DNA from: CAVVAE01 sp963746185 | Lineage (GTDB): Bacteria > Actinomycetota > Actinomycetes > Propionibacteriales > Nocardioidaceae | Assembly (NCBI GenBank): GCA_963746185.1 | Contig: CAVVAE010000001.1 | Location: 62,001 to 126,000 of the forward strand | Direction: 5' to 3' | Length of the DNA: 64,000 bases | In this document: piece by piece, positions 50,681-58,779 of the stretch | Position numbering within the stretch: the stretch's first letter is position 1 | Layout of the letters: each line of letters opens with the position of its first letter | Program-made: the position numbers and the translations under genes | Notes under the pieces: generated by a model | Databases searched by the model: none | The model's input: only the letters and a program-made list of their open reading frames with translations | Told to the model about the DNA's origin: nothing

Positions 50681-51772
50681 ATGCGCGTACTTCTCGCCCC
50701 TGACTCCTTCGGCGGCACCCTGACGGCGGTCGAGGCAGCCGAGGCGATGGCCGAGGGCTGGCGACGTCGCTCTCCCGATGACGAGCTCGTCCTGCGGCCG
50801 ATGTCTGACGGCGGGCCCGGCTTCGTCGACGTGCTGCACGCCTCCCTGGGCGGAGAGCTGTTGTCTGTCACGGTCATTGACCAGTACGGCGACGACACGC
50901 CCACCGGAGTGTTGATGGTCGAGGACACGGCCTACGTCGAGTCCGCCCAGGCCTGCGGGCTCCACCTCTCGGAACGGCGCGACCCCGAACGAGGTACGAC
51001 GTACGGCGTCGGCCAGATGATCGCCGCCGCCATCGACGACGGCGCACGTCGAGTCGTGATCGGGTTGGGCGGTTCCGGCACCAATGATGGCGGCGCCGGG
51101 CTCTTGGCCGCGCTAGGCGCACGCAGCGAGCCTGGCGAGGCGCTGGTCGGCGGCCCACACTCACTCGAGCTGCTCACGTCGGTCGACCTGGCGGGATTGA
51201 AGGAGCGATGCGAAGGGATCGAGATCGTGCTCGCCTCCGACGTCGACAACCCGCTGTTCGGGCTGCGCGGCGCGACCAACGTGTACGGCCCACAGAAGGG
51301 CGTGACCGACGACCGCAAACACCACATCGACGCCCAGCTCGAGAAGCTGGCTGAGCTCACGGATCGCCAGATGGCCGAGGCCAAGGGTGCCGGAGCGGCC
51401 GGGGGGCTCGGCTTCAGTCTCCTGCTGGCGGGTGGCTCGCGGGTCGACGGCGTGGGCCTGGTGGCTGACGCGGTCGATCTCGCGACGCTGTGCCGCGAGG
51501 CGGATCTGGTGGTGACAGGAGAGGGTGCATTCGACTTCTCGTCACGTTCGGGAAAAGTGCCCTACGGAGTGGCGAAGATCGCAGGCGAGGCGATCAGGCC
51601 CTGCATCGCGCTCGCCGGTCAGGTTCTCGTCGGATCACGGGAGATGCGTGCGCTGGGCGTCGAGTCGGCGTACTCCGTCGTGGATCTGGTCGGAAAGGAC
51701 GCGGCATTCGCCGAGCCTGCGAGCAGCCTGAGCGCACTGGCTGAACGCGTCGCTCGCACGTGGTCGCGCTGA
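50681..51772 (+). CDS. Glycerate kinase (GlxK/GarK family)
   Basis: From the ATG at 50681 (MRVLLAPDSFGGTLTAVEAA) there are 363 residues; a GTG two codons earlier is possible. The family phosphorylates glycerate. Motifs are LAPDSFGGTLTAVEAAEAM, RPMSDGGPGFVDVLHASLGG, VIGLGGSGTNDGGAGLLAAL, LASDVDNPLFGLRGATNVYG and GAAGGLGFSLLLAGGSRVDG. The usual Lys of DSFKGS/T is Gly here (DSFGGT), and Glu of GGEGT is Pro (GGPGF), so the exact substrate may differ. The orthologue Rv2205c lies at the same place in M. tuberculosis (from memory). Confidence 0.88.
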   Translation: MRVLLAPDSFGGTLTAVEAAEAMAEGWRRRSPDDELVLRPMSDGGPGFVDVLHASLGGELLSVTVIDQYGDDTPTGVLMVEDTAYVESAQACGLHLSERRDPERGTTYGVGQMIAAAIDDGARRVVIGLGGSGTNDGGAGLLAALGARSEPGEALVGGPHSLELLTSVDLAGLKERCEGIEIVLASDVDNPLFGLRGATNVYGPQKGVTDDRKHHIDAQLEKLAELTDRQMAEAKGAGAAGGLGFSLLLAGGSRVDGVGLVADAVDLATLCREADLVVTGEGAFDFSSRSGKVPYGVAKIAGEAIRPCIALAGQVLVGSREMRALGVESAYSVVDLVGKDAAFAEPASSLSALAERVARTWSR

Positions 51773-52002
51773 TCGCGGGCTCGTCTCGCGCCCCCGGGCG
51801 TGTCGCACCGGCTCAGGCGGGGTCAGATGCGCTGAACCGCCGCCTCCAGCGGGGTCGCGAGGCGACTGTCTCGGGTATGTGTGTGCGCTAACGATTCCCC
51901 GCCTGTATGTGACACCATGGGAATGTACGGCGGGACGTTTGCTGTTGTCCCGAGCAGGACAGGCGCCGCGGCGCATCGACCGACCACCTTGGAGCATGAA
52001 CT

Positions 52003-52389
52003 ATGACCGTCCAGGACGAGGCCAGCACGACGACCACCGAGACGCTCGAAACAGCGGCTCCCGTCAGCGGCGTCCTCTTGACCGATACTGCTGCTGACAA
52101 GGTCAGGACCCTGCTCGACCAGGAAGGCCGCGACGACCTGCGGCTCCGCGTCTCTGTCCAGCCCGGTGGCTGCTCAGGTCTGCGCTACCAGCTGTTCTTC
52201 GATGAGCGCAACCTCGACGGTGACAGCATCCAAGACTTCAACGGCGTTCACGTCGTCGTCGACCGGATGAGCGTCCCGTATCTGTCCGGCGCGAAGATCG
52301 ACTTCGTCGACACCATCGAGAAGCAAGGCTTCACGATCGACAACCCGAACGCCGGCGGCTCTTGCGCCTGCGGCGACTCGTTCCACTAG
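52003..52389 (+). CDS. erpA: A-type iron-sulfur cluster carrier/insertion protein
   Basis: The protein has 128 residues. After a 25-residue polar N-terminus comes the HesB/IscA fold: GVLLTDTAADKVRTLLDQEG, LRLRVSVQPGGCSGLRYQLF (Cys57) and the C-terminal GGSCACGDSFH (Cys121, Cys123), giving the three-cysteine cluster site. It passes Fe-S clusters to targets; near at hand are the Rieske protein, LipA and NadA. It is single, with about 230 bases before it containing nothing I can name and a terminator after it. Symbol is by family resemblance. Confidence 0.92.
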   Translation: MTVQDEASTTTTETLETAAPVSGVLLTDTAADKVRTLLDQEGRDDLRLRVSVQPGGCSGLRYQLFFDERNLDGDSIQDFNGVHVVVDRMSVPYLSGAKIDFVDTIEKQGFTIDNPNAGGSCACGDSFH

Positions 52390-52427
52390 GCATCCGCGAC
52401 GCCGCGCGTCAGCTCGGCGGGAATGTC

Positions 52428-52463
52428 AACGCCCCGACTCCGCATTTGGCGGGCCGGGGCGTT
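52428..52463. terminator. Terminator after the A-type carrier gene
   Basis: AACGCCCCG (52428-52436) pairs with CGGGGCGTT (52455-52463), with further pairing inside (CTCCGC/GGCGGG) around ATTT. It lies 39 bases past the stop at 52389 and faces the convergent small gene that ends at 52567. Confidence 0.75.
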
Positions 52464-52566
52464 GCTGCGTCTGGAGGCGGGTTGGGGTGGGCACCAGACG
52501 CGGGGTGTCGGCGTCCCGAGTAACACCGGCGGTGGTCTTTCCGTTCAGCGGATCTGCCAGCTCTGA

Positions 52567-52770
52567 TCAGTCGAGATAGGGCCGGGTCAACGCTCCGTGC
52601 ATCGAGATTTCCTCACACAACTCTTGCCAGCGGGCCTCGTTGGACAAGCGGTCGACCAGGGCTTGCTGGGGGAGTGGTGTGGCTGGGTACTTCAGCGCAA
52701 GCAGGCGCGCATCGTCGTACACGTCCTCGAGTGAGGACGGCTCCACATACGGGAGCGGCACGTGGTTCAC
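52567..52770 (-). CDS. Small conserved hypothetical protein
   Basis: The 67-residue frame from GTG 52770 encodes NHVPLPYVEPSSLEDVYDDA and then a helix-rich segment (LPQQALVDRLSNEARWQELC) and ends LTRPYLD. Composition and codon use look natural. It starts 63 bases from the divergent adenosine-kinase-like gene and has no clear ribosome site, so it may be leaderless. I recall similar short proteins before adoK-type genes, without known function. Confidence 0.55.
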   Translation of the reverse strand: MNHVPLPYVEPSSLEDVYDDARLLALKYPATPLPQQALVDRLSNEARWQELCEEISMHGALTRPYLD

Positions 52771-52819
52771 GTTGTCAAGGTAGGCCGACGCCGAAGCGAC
52801 GGCTAGTGGTACCGACGGG

Positions 52820-52825
52820 TAGTCT
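52820..52825 (+). promoter_or_regulatory. Candidate -10 box for a leaderless kinase transcript
   Basis: TAGTCT ends eight bases before the GTG start at 52834 with no ribosome site between, the arrangement of a leaderless mRNA. No convincing -35 box is seen. Assigned by eye. Confidence 0.45.
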
Positions 52826-52833
52826 TACCCGAC

Positions 52834-53820
52834 GTGCCTATCGCCGTAACCGGATCAGCCGCGACCGACCACCTGATGACCTATCCCGGGACGTTCGCCG
52901 ACTCTCTCGTCGTCGACCAGCTCGACAAGATCGCGTTGTCGTTCCTCGTTGATGATCTCGAGGTACGCCGCGGAGGATGCGCCGCCAACATCGCCTTCGG
53001 CCTGGCCGCGCTCGGCTCGCGTCCCGTGCTCGTCGCGTCGGTTGGCGAGGACTTCGCCGACTACCGTTCGTGGCTCGAGCGACATGGCGTTGACTGCACG
53101 TCGTTGCACTACTCCGAGACGCGCCACACTGCGCGGTTCATCTGTACGACGGACAAGTCGCATGCGCAGATTGCCTCCTTCTATGCCGGGGCGATGAGCG
53201 AGGCGCGCGACATCGAGCTGGGACCGATCGCTGAGCGGGTTGGCGGTCTCGACCTCGTCGTGATCGCGCCGAACGACCCTGAGGCGATGGTCCGGCATAC
53301 CCAGGAGTGTCGTGACCGGGGCTACCCGTTCGCAGCCGACCCGTCGCAGCAGCTCGCGTTCTCCGACGGAGCCACGATCAGAGGTTTCATCGACGGCGCG
53401 ACGATCCTGCTGTCCAACGAGTACGAGGCTGCACTGACGGAGCAGAAGACGGGTTGGAGCGCCGACGACATCCTGAAGCGGGTCGGCATGCGCGTGGTGA
53501 CTCTCGGTCCTGCCGGAGTCCGCATCGAACGGGTCAACGAGGAGCCGATCGTCGTCGAGGCCGTTCCGGGTGTGACGGCGGTCGAGCCGACCGGTGTCGG
53601 CGATGCGTTCCGCTCCGGCTTCCTGGGTGCTGTCGCGGCCGGGCTGTCGCTGCGCGCCGCGGCTGAGGTGGGTTGCGTGCTGGCCGCGTACGTCGTGGAA
53701 CGGATCGGCACGCAGGAGTACCAGTTCTCACATCGGGAGTTCGCGGCCCGGCTGGGTGGCGCTTATGGCGACGAGGCCGCCGCTGAGGTCACTGCTTGGT
53801 TGGCGCCGGCAAAGCCGTGA
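52834..53820 (+). CDS. PfkB-family carbohydrate kinase, adenosine-kinase-like
   Basis: The protein has 328 residues. The PfkB N-motif is RRGGCAANIAFGLAALGSRP and the C-motif with the catalytic Asp is EPTGVGDAFRSGFLGAVAAG. The start VTGSAATDHLMTYPG and the substrate-lid region DQLDKIALSFLVDDLEVRRG are close to M. tuberculosis AdoK (Rv2202c), an adenosine kinase in the same chromosomal place. On this basis adenosine is the best substrate guess, but a sugar remains possible. It ends 31 bases from the convergent TusA gene. Confidence 0.88.
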   Translation: MPIAVTGSAATDHLMTYPGTFADSLVVDQLDKIALSFLVDDLEVRRGGCAANIAFGLAALGSRPVLVASVGEDFADYRSWLERHGVDCTSLHYSETRHTARFICTTDKSHAQIASFYAGAMSEARDIELGPIAERVGGLDLVVIAPNDPEAMVRHTQECRDRGYPFAADPSQQLAFSDGATIRGFIDGATILLSNEYEAALTEQKTGWSADDILKRVGMRVVTLGPAGVRIERVNEEPIVVEAVPGVTAVEPTGVGDAFRSGFLGAVAAGLSLRAAAEVGCVLAAYVVERIGTQEYQFSHREFAARLGGAYGDEAAAEVTAWLAPAKP

Positions 53821-53851
53821 GTCCGCGAGTCGCTTGAGTTTTGAGCTTGAG

Positions 53852-54103
53852 CTAGACGTGTCTGATCACGTACGTCGTGGCGGCCTTCGGGCCGGGCGTC
53901 GCGCCGTCGTACGGCGTGGAGGAGACGAGGACCTGGCCGCGCATGCGACACCAGGCGGCGACGTCTACCGCTGCCGCCGGGTCATCGGAGATCAGGCTGA
54001 CCAGCTGACCTGGCTCGGTTGATCCGAACGTCCTGGCGAGTTCGATGATCGGCAACGGGCAGAGCATTCCGCGGCAGTCCACGGTGACGTCGGACTCGCT
54101 CAC
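53852..54103 (-). CDS. TusA/SirA-family sulfur carrier
   Basis: The protein has 83 residues. The family sulfur-carrying cysteine is Cys15 in VDCRGMLCPLPIIELARTF, the CPxP signature. The rest forms the small alpha/beta fold (LVSLISDDPAAAVDVAAWCR). It accepts persulfide sulfur, usually from a cysteine desulfurase, and hands it on for tRNA thiolation, molybdenum cofactor or other uses. Its most likely donor is the cysteine desulfurase encoded directly upstream on the same strand (54237-55472), with the palindromic element between them. Confidence 0.9.
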   Translation of the reverse strand: MSESDVTVDCRGMLCPLPIIELARTFGSTEPGQLVSLISDDPAAAVDVAAWCRMRGQVLVSSTPYDGATPGPKAATTYVIRHV

Positions 54104-54145
54104 CCGCTGACACCGCCGCGTTCATCTGTCGAGACAGCGGCGAGG

Positions 54146-54222
54146 TCTGCAAGGCAAACCCACACTCTGCAAGGCAGGTTTGCCTTGTTAACAAGCCGTT
54201 TGGCTTGAAAACAAGGCAAACC
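54146..54222. repeat. 46-bp palindromic element, copy 3, with an extra partial copy
   Basis: The palindrome at 54177-54222 has the same 21-base arms as copy 2, around GTTT, preceded by TCTGCAAGGCA and by a partial unit at 54146-54160 (TCTGCAAGGCAAACC). It sits inside the tight cysteine desulfurase-tusA gene pair, so it is probably transcribed and could fold in the mRNA. Confidence 0.92.
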
Positions 54223-54236
54223 CTCGACCGGGGAGG

Positions 54237-55472
54237 TCATGAGGGGAGGCCGGCGGAATTGCGGAGGCGGGCCACGATCTGGGCGGTCGTCGTGACGAAC
54301 CGTTCCAGGTCGGCATCGGAGGTTCCGATCGATAGCGGAACCGACGGCGACTCCGGTCCGGCCACGGCGAACGTGCTGGGCGCGACCGACACTCGTATGT
54401 TGCCATGGGTGAGCACTCCCATCGCAGCCAGCACGTGACTTGGCTCGAGAGCCGACGACGTACACGCTGACCCGCTGGCCACAGCGAAGCCTGCCTTGTC
54501 GAGCGCCGAAACCAGCGCCTCCCCGTCGACGTACAAGCACGAGAGGTTCACGATGTGCGGCAGCCGCAAGTCGGAGTCGCCGGCGAGCTCGACGTCTGGG
54601 ATCGCGGCGACAACTCCCTGCCGCATCCGGCGCGTAAGGGCAGCGAGGTGGAGGGCAGCCGTACGCCGCTCGGCCTCCACCGCCTGGAGCGCAGCGGCGG
54701 CCGCCAGTACCGCCGGTACGTTCACGAAGCCCGCCATCGCGCGCTCGCGCTCATCTCCCGGCCACGGCTCCCGCCAGCGCGTGCCTTTGCGCACGGCCAG
54801 GACTCCCACTCCCGCAGGTCCTCCCCACTTGTGCGCACTCGCGGCCAGCGCATCCCAAGCGGTGGGCGGGTCGACCCAACCGATGGCCGCGGCCGCATCG
54901 ACCACGAGGGGTACGTCGTTCGAGCGACAGACCGCAGCCGCCGCCTCGACCGGCTGCACGGTGCCGACCTCATGGTTGGCCGCCTGCAGACAGGCCAGCG
55001 CGACACCCGGGGAGGCGACCGCGCCCGACCACGCATCCATGTCGACGCGACCCAACTCGTCGACGCCCACAGACAGCGCGGGCGACTCGCCCCGCGCCGC
55101 TGCCACCTCGTCTTGCCAACTGGCCGCGTAAAGCACCGACGAGTGCTCGACAGCGCTGTGCACCACGGCTTTTCCGACCCGGCGGCGGCCTCGTCGAAGG
55201 CCGAGCACGGCCAAGTGACAAGCCGTCGTGCCCGAGCCGACGAATGAGACCTCGTCAGCCCGGCACTGGAGCACCCCGGCTACCACTTCGCGGGCGTTGT
55301 CGAGCAGCATGCTGGCCTGGCGGCTTTCGCCGTAGAGCCGCAGCGGATCTGCCCAGCCTTGGTCGAGCGCCGCCAGGAAAGTGTTGCGGGCTGCCGGATG
55401 AAGGGGCAGGCCGGAGGCGCTGTCGAGGAACACACGCCGCCCAGCATCTGGCTCGTGTTCGGCAGTGCTCAC
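54237..55472 (-). CDS. Cysteine desulfurase (class V aminotransferase)
   Basis: The 411-residue PLP enzyme removes sulfur from cysteine. Lys215 in ASAHKWGGPAGVG binds the cofactor; HSAVEHSSVL (His110), QAANHEVGTVQP and VDAAAAIGW (Asp192) complete the site, and the persulfide cysteine is Cys337 in VASGSACTSS. The opening FLDSASGLPLHP replaces the usual LD(N/H)AATTP, and the Arg/Lys-rich GLRRGRRRVGKAV segment is unusual; it is a shorter, divergent relative of IscS. It is paired with tusA, suggesting a dedicated sulfur relay rather than the main Fe-S system. Confidence 0.9.
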   Translation of the reverse strand: MSTAEHEPDAGRRVFLDSASGLPLHPAARNTFLAALDQGWADPLRLYGESRQASMLLDNAREVVAGVLQCRADEVSFVGSGTTACHLAVLGLRRGRRRVGKAVVHSAVEHSSVLYAASWQDEVAAARGESPALSVGVDELGRVDMDAWSGAVASPGVALACLQAANHEVGTVQPVEAAAAVCRSNDVPLVVDAAAAIGWVDPPTAWDALAASAHKWGGPAGVGVLAVRKGTRWREPWPGDERERAMAGFVNVPAVLAAAAALQAVEAERRTAALHLAALTRRMRQGVVAAIPDVELAGDSDLRLPHIVNLSCLYVDGEALVSALDKAGFAVASGSACTSSALEPSHVLAAMGVLTHGNIRVSVAPSTFAVAGPESPSVPLSIGTSDADLERFVTTTAQIVARLRNSAGLPS

Positions 55473-55577
55473 GACACGACCGTATCGACCCCACCTCGCC
55501 CGTCACGACGAGACGCTCTGGAGTAGGGTTCTGCTGAACCAAATCACTCGGTATGACACCAACGAGGAAGGCGCCAC

Positions 55578-56459
55578 GTGAGTCGAAACCTCACCGAGCG
55601 CGCCGCACGTCACCCCCGGGCTCGACGTGTGGTGGGATCGGCATTCGGTGTGCTGTCGCTGCTGGCCGTGACCGGGTGCTCCGAGGAGACCAAAGACGAC
55701 TGGAAGCGGCTCGGCCTGCCCGAGGGTGCGAGCGACCGGACGACCTACATTCACGATCTCTGGATCGGATCCTGGGTCGCCGCGTTGATCACTGGCGCCT
55801 TTGTCTGGGGTCTGATCATCTGGGCGTGCATTCGCTACCGCCGCCGCTCCGACGAAGACCTGCCCACGCAGGTGCGCTACAACCTGCCGATTGAGGTGCT
55901 CTACACGATCGCGCCAGTCGTGGTCGTCGCCGTCCTGTTCTTCTTCACGGTGGAGAAGCAGAACGCCGTCCTTGAGGAAGTCGACAACCCTGACCACGAG
56001 GTCGTCGTGACCTCACAGCAGTGGTCGTGGACGTTCAACTACCTCAACGAGCCGGGCGCCGATGGCGAGGACGTCTGGGAGTCCGGCACGCCTGCCGACG
56101 AGCCCGAACTCTGGCTCGTCAAGGATGAGAGCGTGCGGTTCGACCTGCACTCACCAGATGTCATTCACTCGTTCTGGGTGCCCGCCTTCTACTTCAAGCG
56201 AGATGTTCTTCCGGGTCGTGACTCGTCGATCTATCTCACACCGACGGTGGAAGGAACCTTCGACGGCCGTTGCGCCGAGTTGTGCGGCTACCAGCACTCC
56301 CGGATGCTGTTCAAGGTGGTCGTGACAGACCGCGAGGGCTTCGACGCTCACATGCGAGAGCTGCTCGATGACGACCAGACCGGCGTGCTGTGTGGCGGCT
56401 CGGAGTCCTACACAGTGGCCGGGCTTGAAACCACTGACGAGGGAGGGGGCTGCGTATGA
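55578..56459 (+). CDS. ctaC: Cytochrome c oxidase subunit II (aa3 type), lipoprotein-like
   Basis: The protein has 293 residues from the GTG at 55578, with AGGAAGG seven bases before. A signal ends in a lipobox-like VTGCSE (Cys about 35), two transmembrane helices follow (WVAALITGAFVWGLIIWACI and VLYTIAPVVVVAVLFFF), then the CuA cupredoxin domain. CuA ligands lie in SPDVIHSFWVPAF (His) and GRCAELCGYQHSRML (Cys, Glu, Cys, His, Met). It receives electrons from the cytochrome bcc complex. A possible -10 (TAGGGT, 55524-55529) precedes it. It overlaps ctaD by four bases. Confidence 0.96.
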   Translation: MSRNLTERAARHPRARRVVGSAFGVLSLLAVTGCSEETKDDWKRLGLPEGASDRTTYIHDLWIGSWVAALITGAFVWGLIIWACIRYRRRSDEDLPTQVRYNLPIEVLYTIAPVVVVAVLFFFTVEKQNAVLEEVDNPDHEVVVTSQQWSWTFNYLNEPGADGEDVWESGTPADEPELWLVKDESVRFDLHSPDVIHSFWVPAFYFKRDVLPGRDSSIYLTPTVEGTFDGRCAELCGYQHSRMLFKVVVTDREGFDAHMRELLDDDQTGVLCGGSESYTVAGLETTDEGGGCV

Positions 56460-58267
56460 CCGCCATCGATGCCCGTACGACGCCTGGCGCCGTCACCCCG
56501 GCACGCAAAAAAGGCGAGTTGATCGTCAAATACATCACGACCACCGACCACAAGGTGATCGGCAACCTCTACCTCGCCACCTCGTTCGCCTTCTTCCTCG
56601 TCGGCGGCGTGATGGCCATGGTGATCCGCGCTGAGCTAGCCCGTCCGGGTGAGCAGTTCGTCAGCGGTGAGGTCTACAACCAGCTCTTCACGATGCATGG
56701 CACCGTGATGCTGCTGCTGTTCGCGACCCCGCTGTTCGTCGGTTTCGCGAACTGCATCATGCCGCTCCAGATCGGCGCTCCTGACGTGGCGTTCCCGCGC
56801 CTCAACATGTTCAGCTACTGGCTGTTCTTGATGGGCGGGCTCATCACCCTCTCGGGTTTCATCGTGCCAGGCGGCGCGGCCGACTTCGGCTGGACCGGCT
56901 ACACGCCGCTCTCAGATGCCGTTCGCTCGCCCGGGGTCGGCGGCGACCTGTGGGTGATGGGCCTGTGGTTGGTGGGTCTCGGCACGATCCTCGGTGGCGT
57001 CAACTTCGTCACCACGATCTTCTGCATGCGAGCCCCCGGCATGACGATGTTCCGAATGCCGATCTTCACCTGGAACATCCTCGTCACGTCACTACTCGTG
57101 CTCATCGCGTTCCCGATCTTCGCCGGCGCCCTGCTGGCGCTCGAGGCCGACCGGGCGCTGGGCGCCCACATCTTCGACGCCGCGAACGGGGGGCCGCTGC
57201 TTTGGCAGCACCTGTTCTGGTTCTTCGGCCACCCTGAGGTCTACATCATCGCGCTGCCGTTCTTCGGCATCGTCACCGAGATCTTGCCGGTGTTCAGCCG
57301 CAAGCCGATCTTCGGGTACGTCGGCCTGGTCGGCGCCACTCTCGGAATCGCCGCCTTGTCGGTAGCCGTCTGGGCCCACCACATGTTCGTCACGGGAGCC
57401 GTCGACCTACCGTTCTTCTCCTTCATGACGTTCCTGATCGCCGTACCGACCGGGGTGAAGTTCTTCAACTGGATCGGCACGATGTGGGGGGGATCTCTGT
57501 CGTTCGACACCCCCATGCTCTGGGCTGTCGGTTTCCTCGTCACGTTCTTGTTCGGTGGTCTCACCGGCGTGATCTTGGCGTCGCCGCCGTTGGACTTCCA
57601 GGTCTCCGACTCCTACTTCGTGGTGGCGCATTTCCACTACGTCGTGTTCGGCACTGTGGTCTTTGCGATGTTCGGCGGCTTCTACTTCTGGTGGCCGAAG
57701 ATCACCGGTCGAATGCTCGACGAACGGCTGGGCAAGATCCACTTCTGGTTGCTCTTCATCGGCTTCCACACGACCTTCCTGGTGCAGCACTGGCTGGGTG
57801 TCGAGGGCTTCCCGCGGCGCTACGCCGACTACAAGCCGACCGACGGCTTCACCACGCTCAACGAGATCTCTTCGATCGGAGCGTTCGTGCTCGGAGCTTC
57901 GACGTTGCCGTTCCTCTACAACGTGTGGAAATCACGCCGCGGCCCGAAGGTCGAAGTCGACGACCCCTGGGGCTGGGGTCGCTCCCTCGAGTGGGCGACA
58001 TCCTGCCCACCCCCACGCCACAACTTCGCGTCGTTGCCGCGCATCCGGTCCGAGAGCCCGGCGTTCGACTTCCACCACCCTGAGATCGCCCTGATGGAGC
58101 TCGAGCACAACGAGTCCTTCAACACTGAGGAGGAGTTCGCCGACACCTCCGAGGGCACCGGCCGCGCTGGTCACCTCAAGGAGCAGGTTGACGGTGCTCC
58201 GCCGCAGGGTTACGACGAGCCCGAGCCCGGTGACGGCGGTCAGCACGGCAAGGGAGAACCGCAGTGA
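56456..58267 (+). CDS. ctaD: Cytochrome c oxidase subunit I
   Basis: The protein has 603 residues and twelve transmembrane helices. Haem and CuB ligands appear in YNQLFTMHGTVMLLLFATPL (His of haem a), FWFFGHPEVYIIALP (His-Tyr pair), AVWAHHMFVTGAV (two His) and SYFVVAHFHYVVFGTVVFA (two His). It reduces O2 and pumps protons. After residue about 545 there is a polar, acidic tail of some 55 residues (EHNESFNTEEEFADTSEGTG) as in other actinobacteria. It overlaps ctaC and ctaF by four bases each (ATGA). Confidence 0.97.
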   Translation: MTAIDARTTPGAVTPARKKGELIVKYITTTDHKVIGNLYLATSFAFFLVGGVMAMVIRAELARPGEQFVSGEVYNQLFTMHGTVMLLLFATPLFVGFANCIMPLQIGAPDVAFPRLNMFSYWLFLMGGLITLSGFIVPGGAADFGWTGYTPLSDAVRSPGVGGDLWVMGLWLVGLGTILGGVNFVTTIFCMRAPGMTMFRMPIFTWNILVTSLLVLIAFPIFAGALLALEADRALGAHIFDAANGGPLLWQHLFWFFGHPEVYIIALPFFGIVTEILPVFSRKPIFGYVGLVGATLGIAALSVAVWAHHMFVTGAVDLPFFSFMTFLIAVPTGVKFFNWIGTMWGGSLSFDTPMLWAVGFLVTFLFGGLTGVILASPPLDFQVSDSYFVVAHFHYVVFGTVVFAMFGGFYFWWPKITGRMLDERLGKIHFWLLFIGFHTTFLVQHWLGVEGFPRRYADYKPTDGFTTLNEISSIGAFVLGASTLPFLYNVWKSRRGPKVEVDDPWGWGRSLEWATSCPPPRHNFASLPRIRSESPAFDFHHPEIALMELEHNESFNTEEEFADTSEGTGRAGHLKEQVDGAPPQGYDEPEPGDGGQHGKGEPQ

Positions 58268-58659
58268 AGATCGAGGCGTGGATCTTCGGGATCAACGGTG
58301 TCTTCTTCGCGCTGGTGACCCCGTCGTACTGGTTCCTGAGCGAGGACCCCACTGGCACCGCCGCCCTGGTCATGACCACCCTGCTGGCCCTCCTGGTCAC
58401 GTTCTACATCGGGTTTCACGCGAACAAGATGGATCCTCGTCCCGAAGATCGCCGGGAAGCCGAGGTCTACGAAGGTGCCGGTGAGCTGGGATTCTTCCCG
58501 CCGTACTCCTGGTGGCCGCTGTGGTGTGCCAGCGCCCTGGCGACCTGCGTTCTTGGGGTGGTGTTCGGCTGGTGGCTGTTCCTCATCGGCGTCGGGGCCG
58601 GTTCGATCGCCCTGATCGGCTGGGTCTTCGAGTTCTACCGGGGCGAGCACGCCCACTGA
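58264..58659 (+). CDS. ctaF: Actinobacterial cytochrome c oxidase subunit IV
   Basis: The 131-residue protein starts at GTG 58264. It has four transmembrane helices (MKIEAWIFGINGVFFALVTP, ALVMTTLLALLVTFYIGFHA, WWPLWCASALATCVLGVVFG, VGAGSIALIGWVFEFYRGEH) and the family stretch RREAEVYEGAGELGFFPPYS. It belongs to the aa3 oxidase of the bcc-aa3 supercomplex in actinobacteria. It ends the ctaC-ctaD-ctaF operon. Confidence 0.94.
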   Translation: MKIEAWIFGINGVFFALVTPSYWFLSEDPTGTAALVMTTLLALLVTFYIGFHANKMDPRPEDRREAEVYEGAGELGFFPPYSWWPLWCASALATCVLGVVFGWWLFLIGVGAGSIALIGWVFEFYRGEHAH

Positions 58660-58779
58660 CAAAAGTCCGTTTTCTGCCGGTTCACGACCGGTGACCCGCG
58701 TCACCGGCGCGGTATTTCTCGGTCTCCGCAAACGTTGTTACCCTTGACACACGCACGTTGCGCATTCAAGGAGTTGTGT

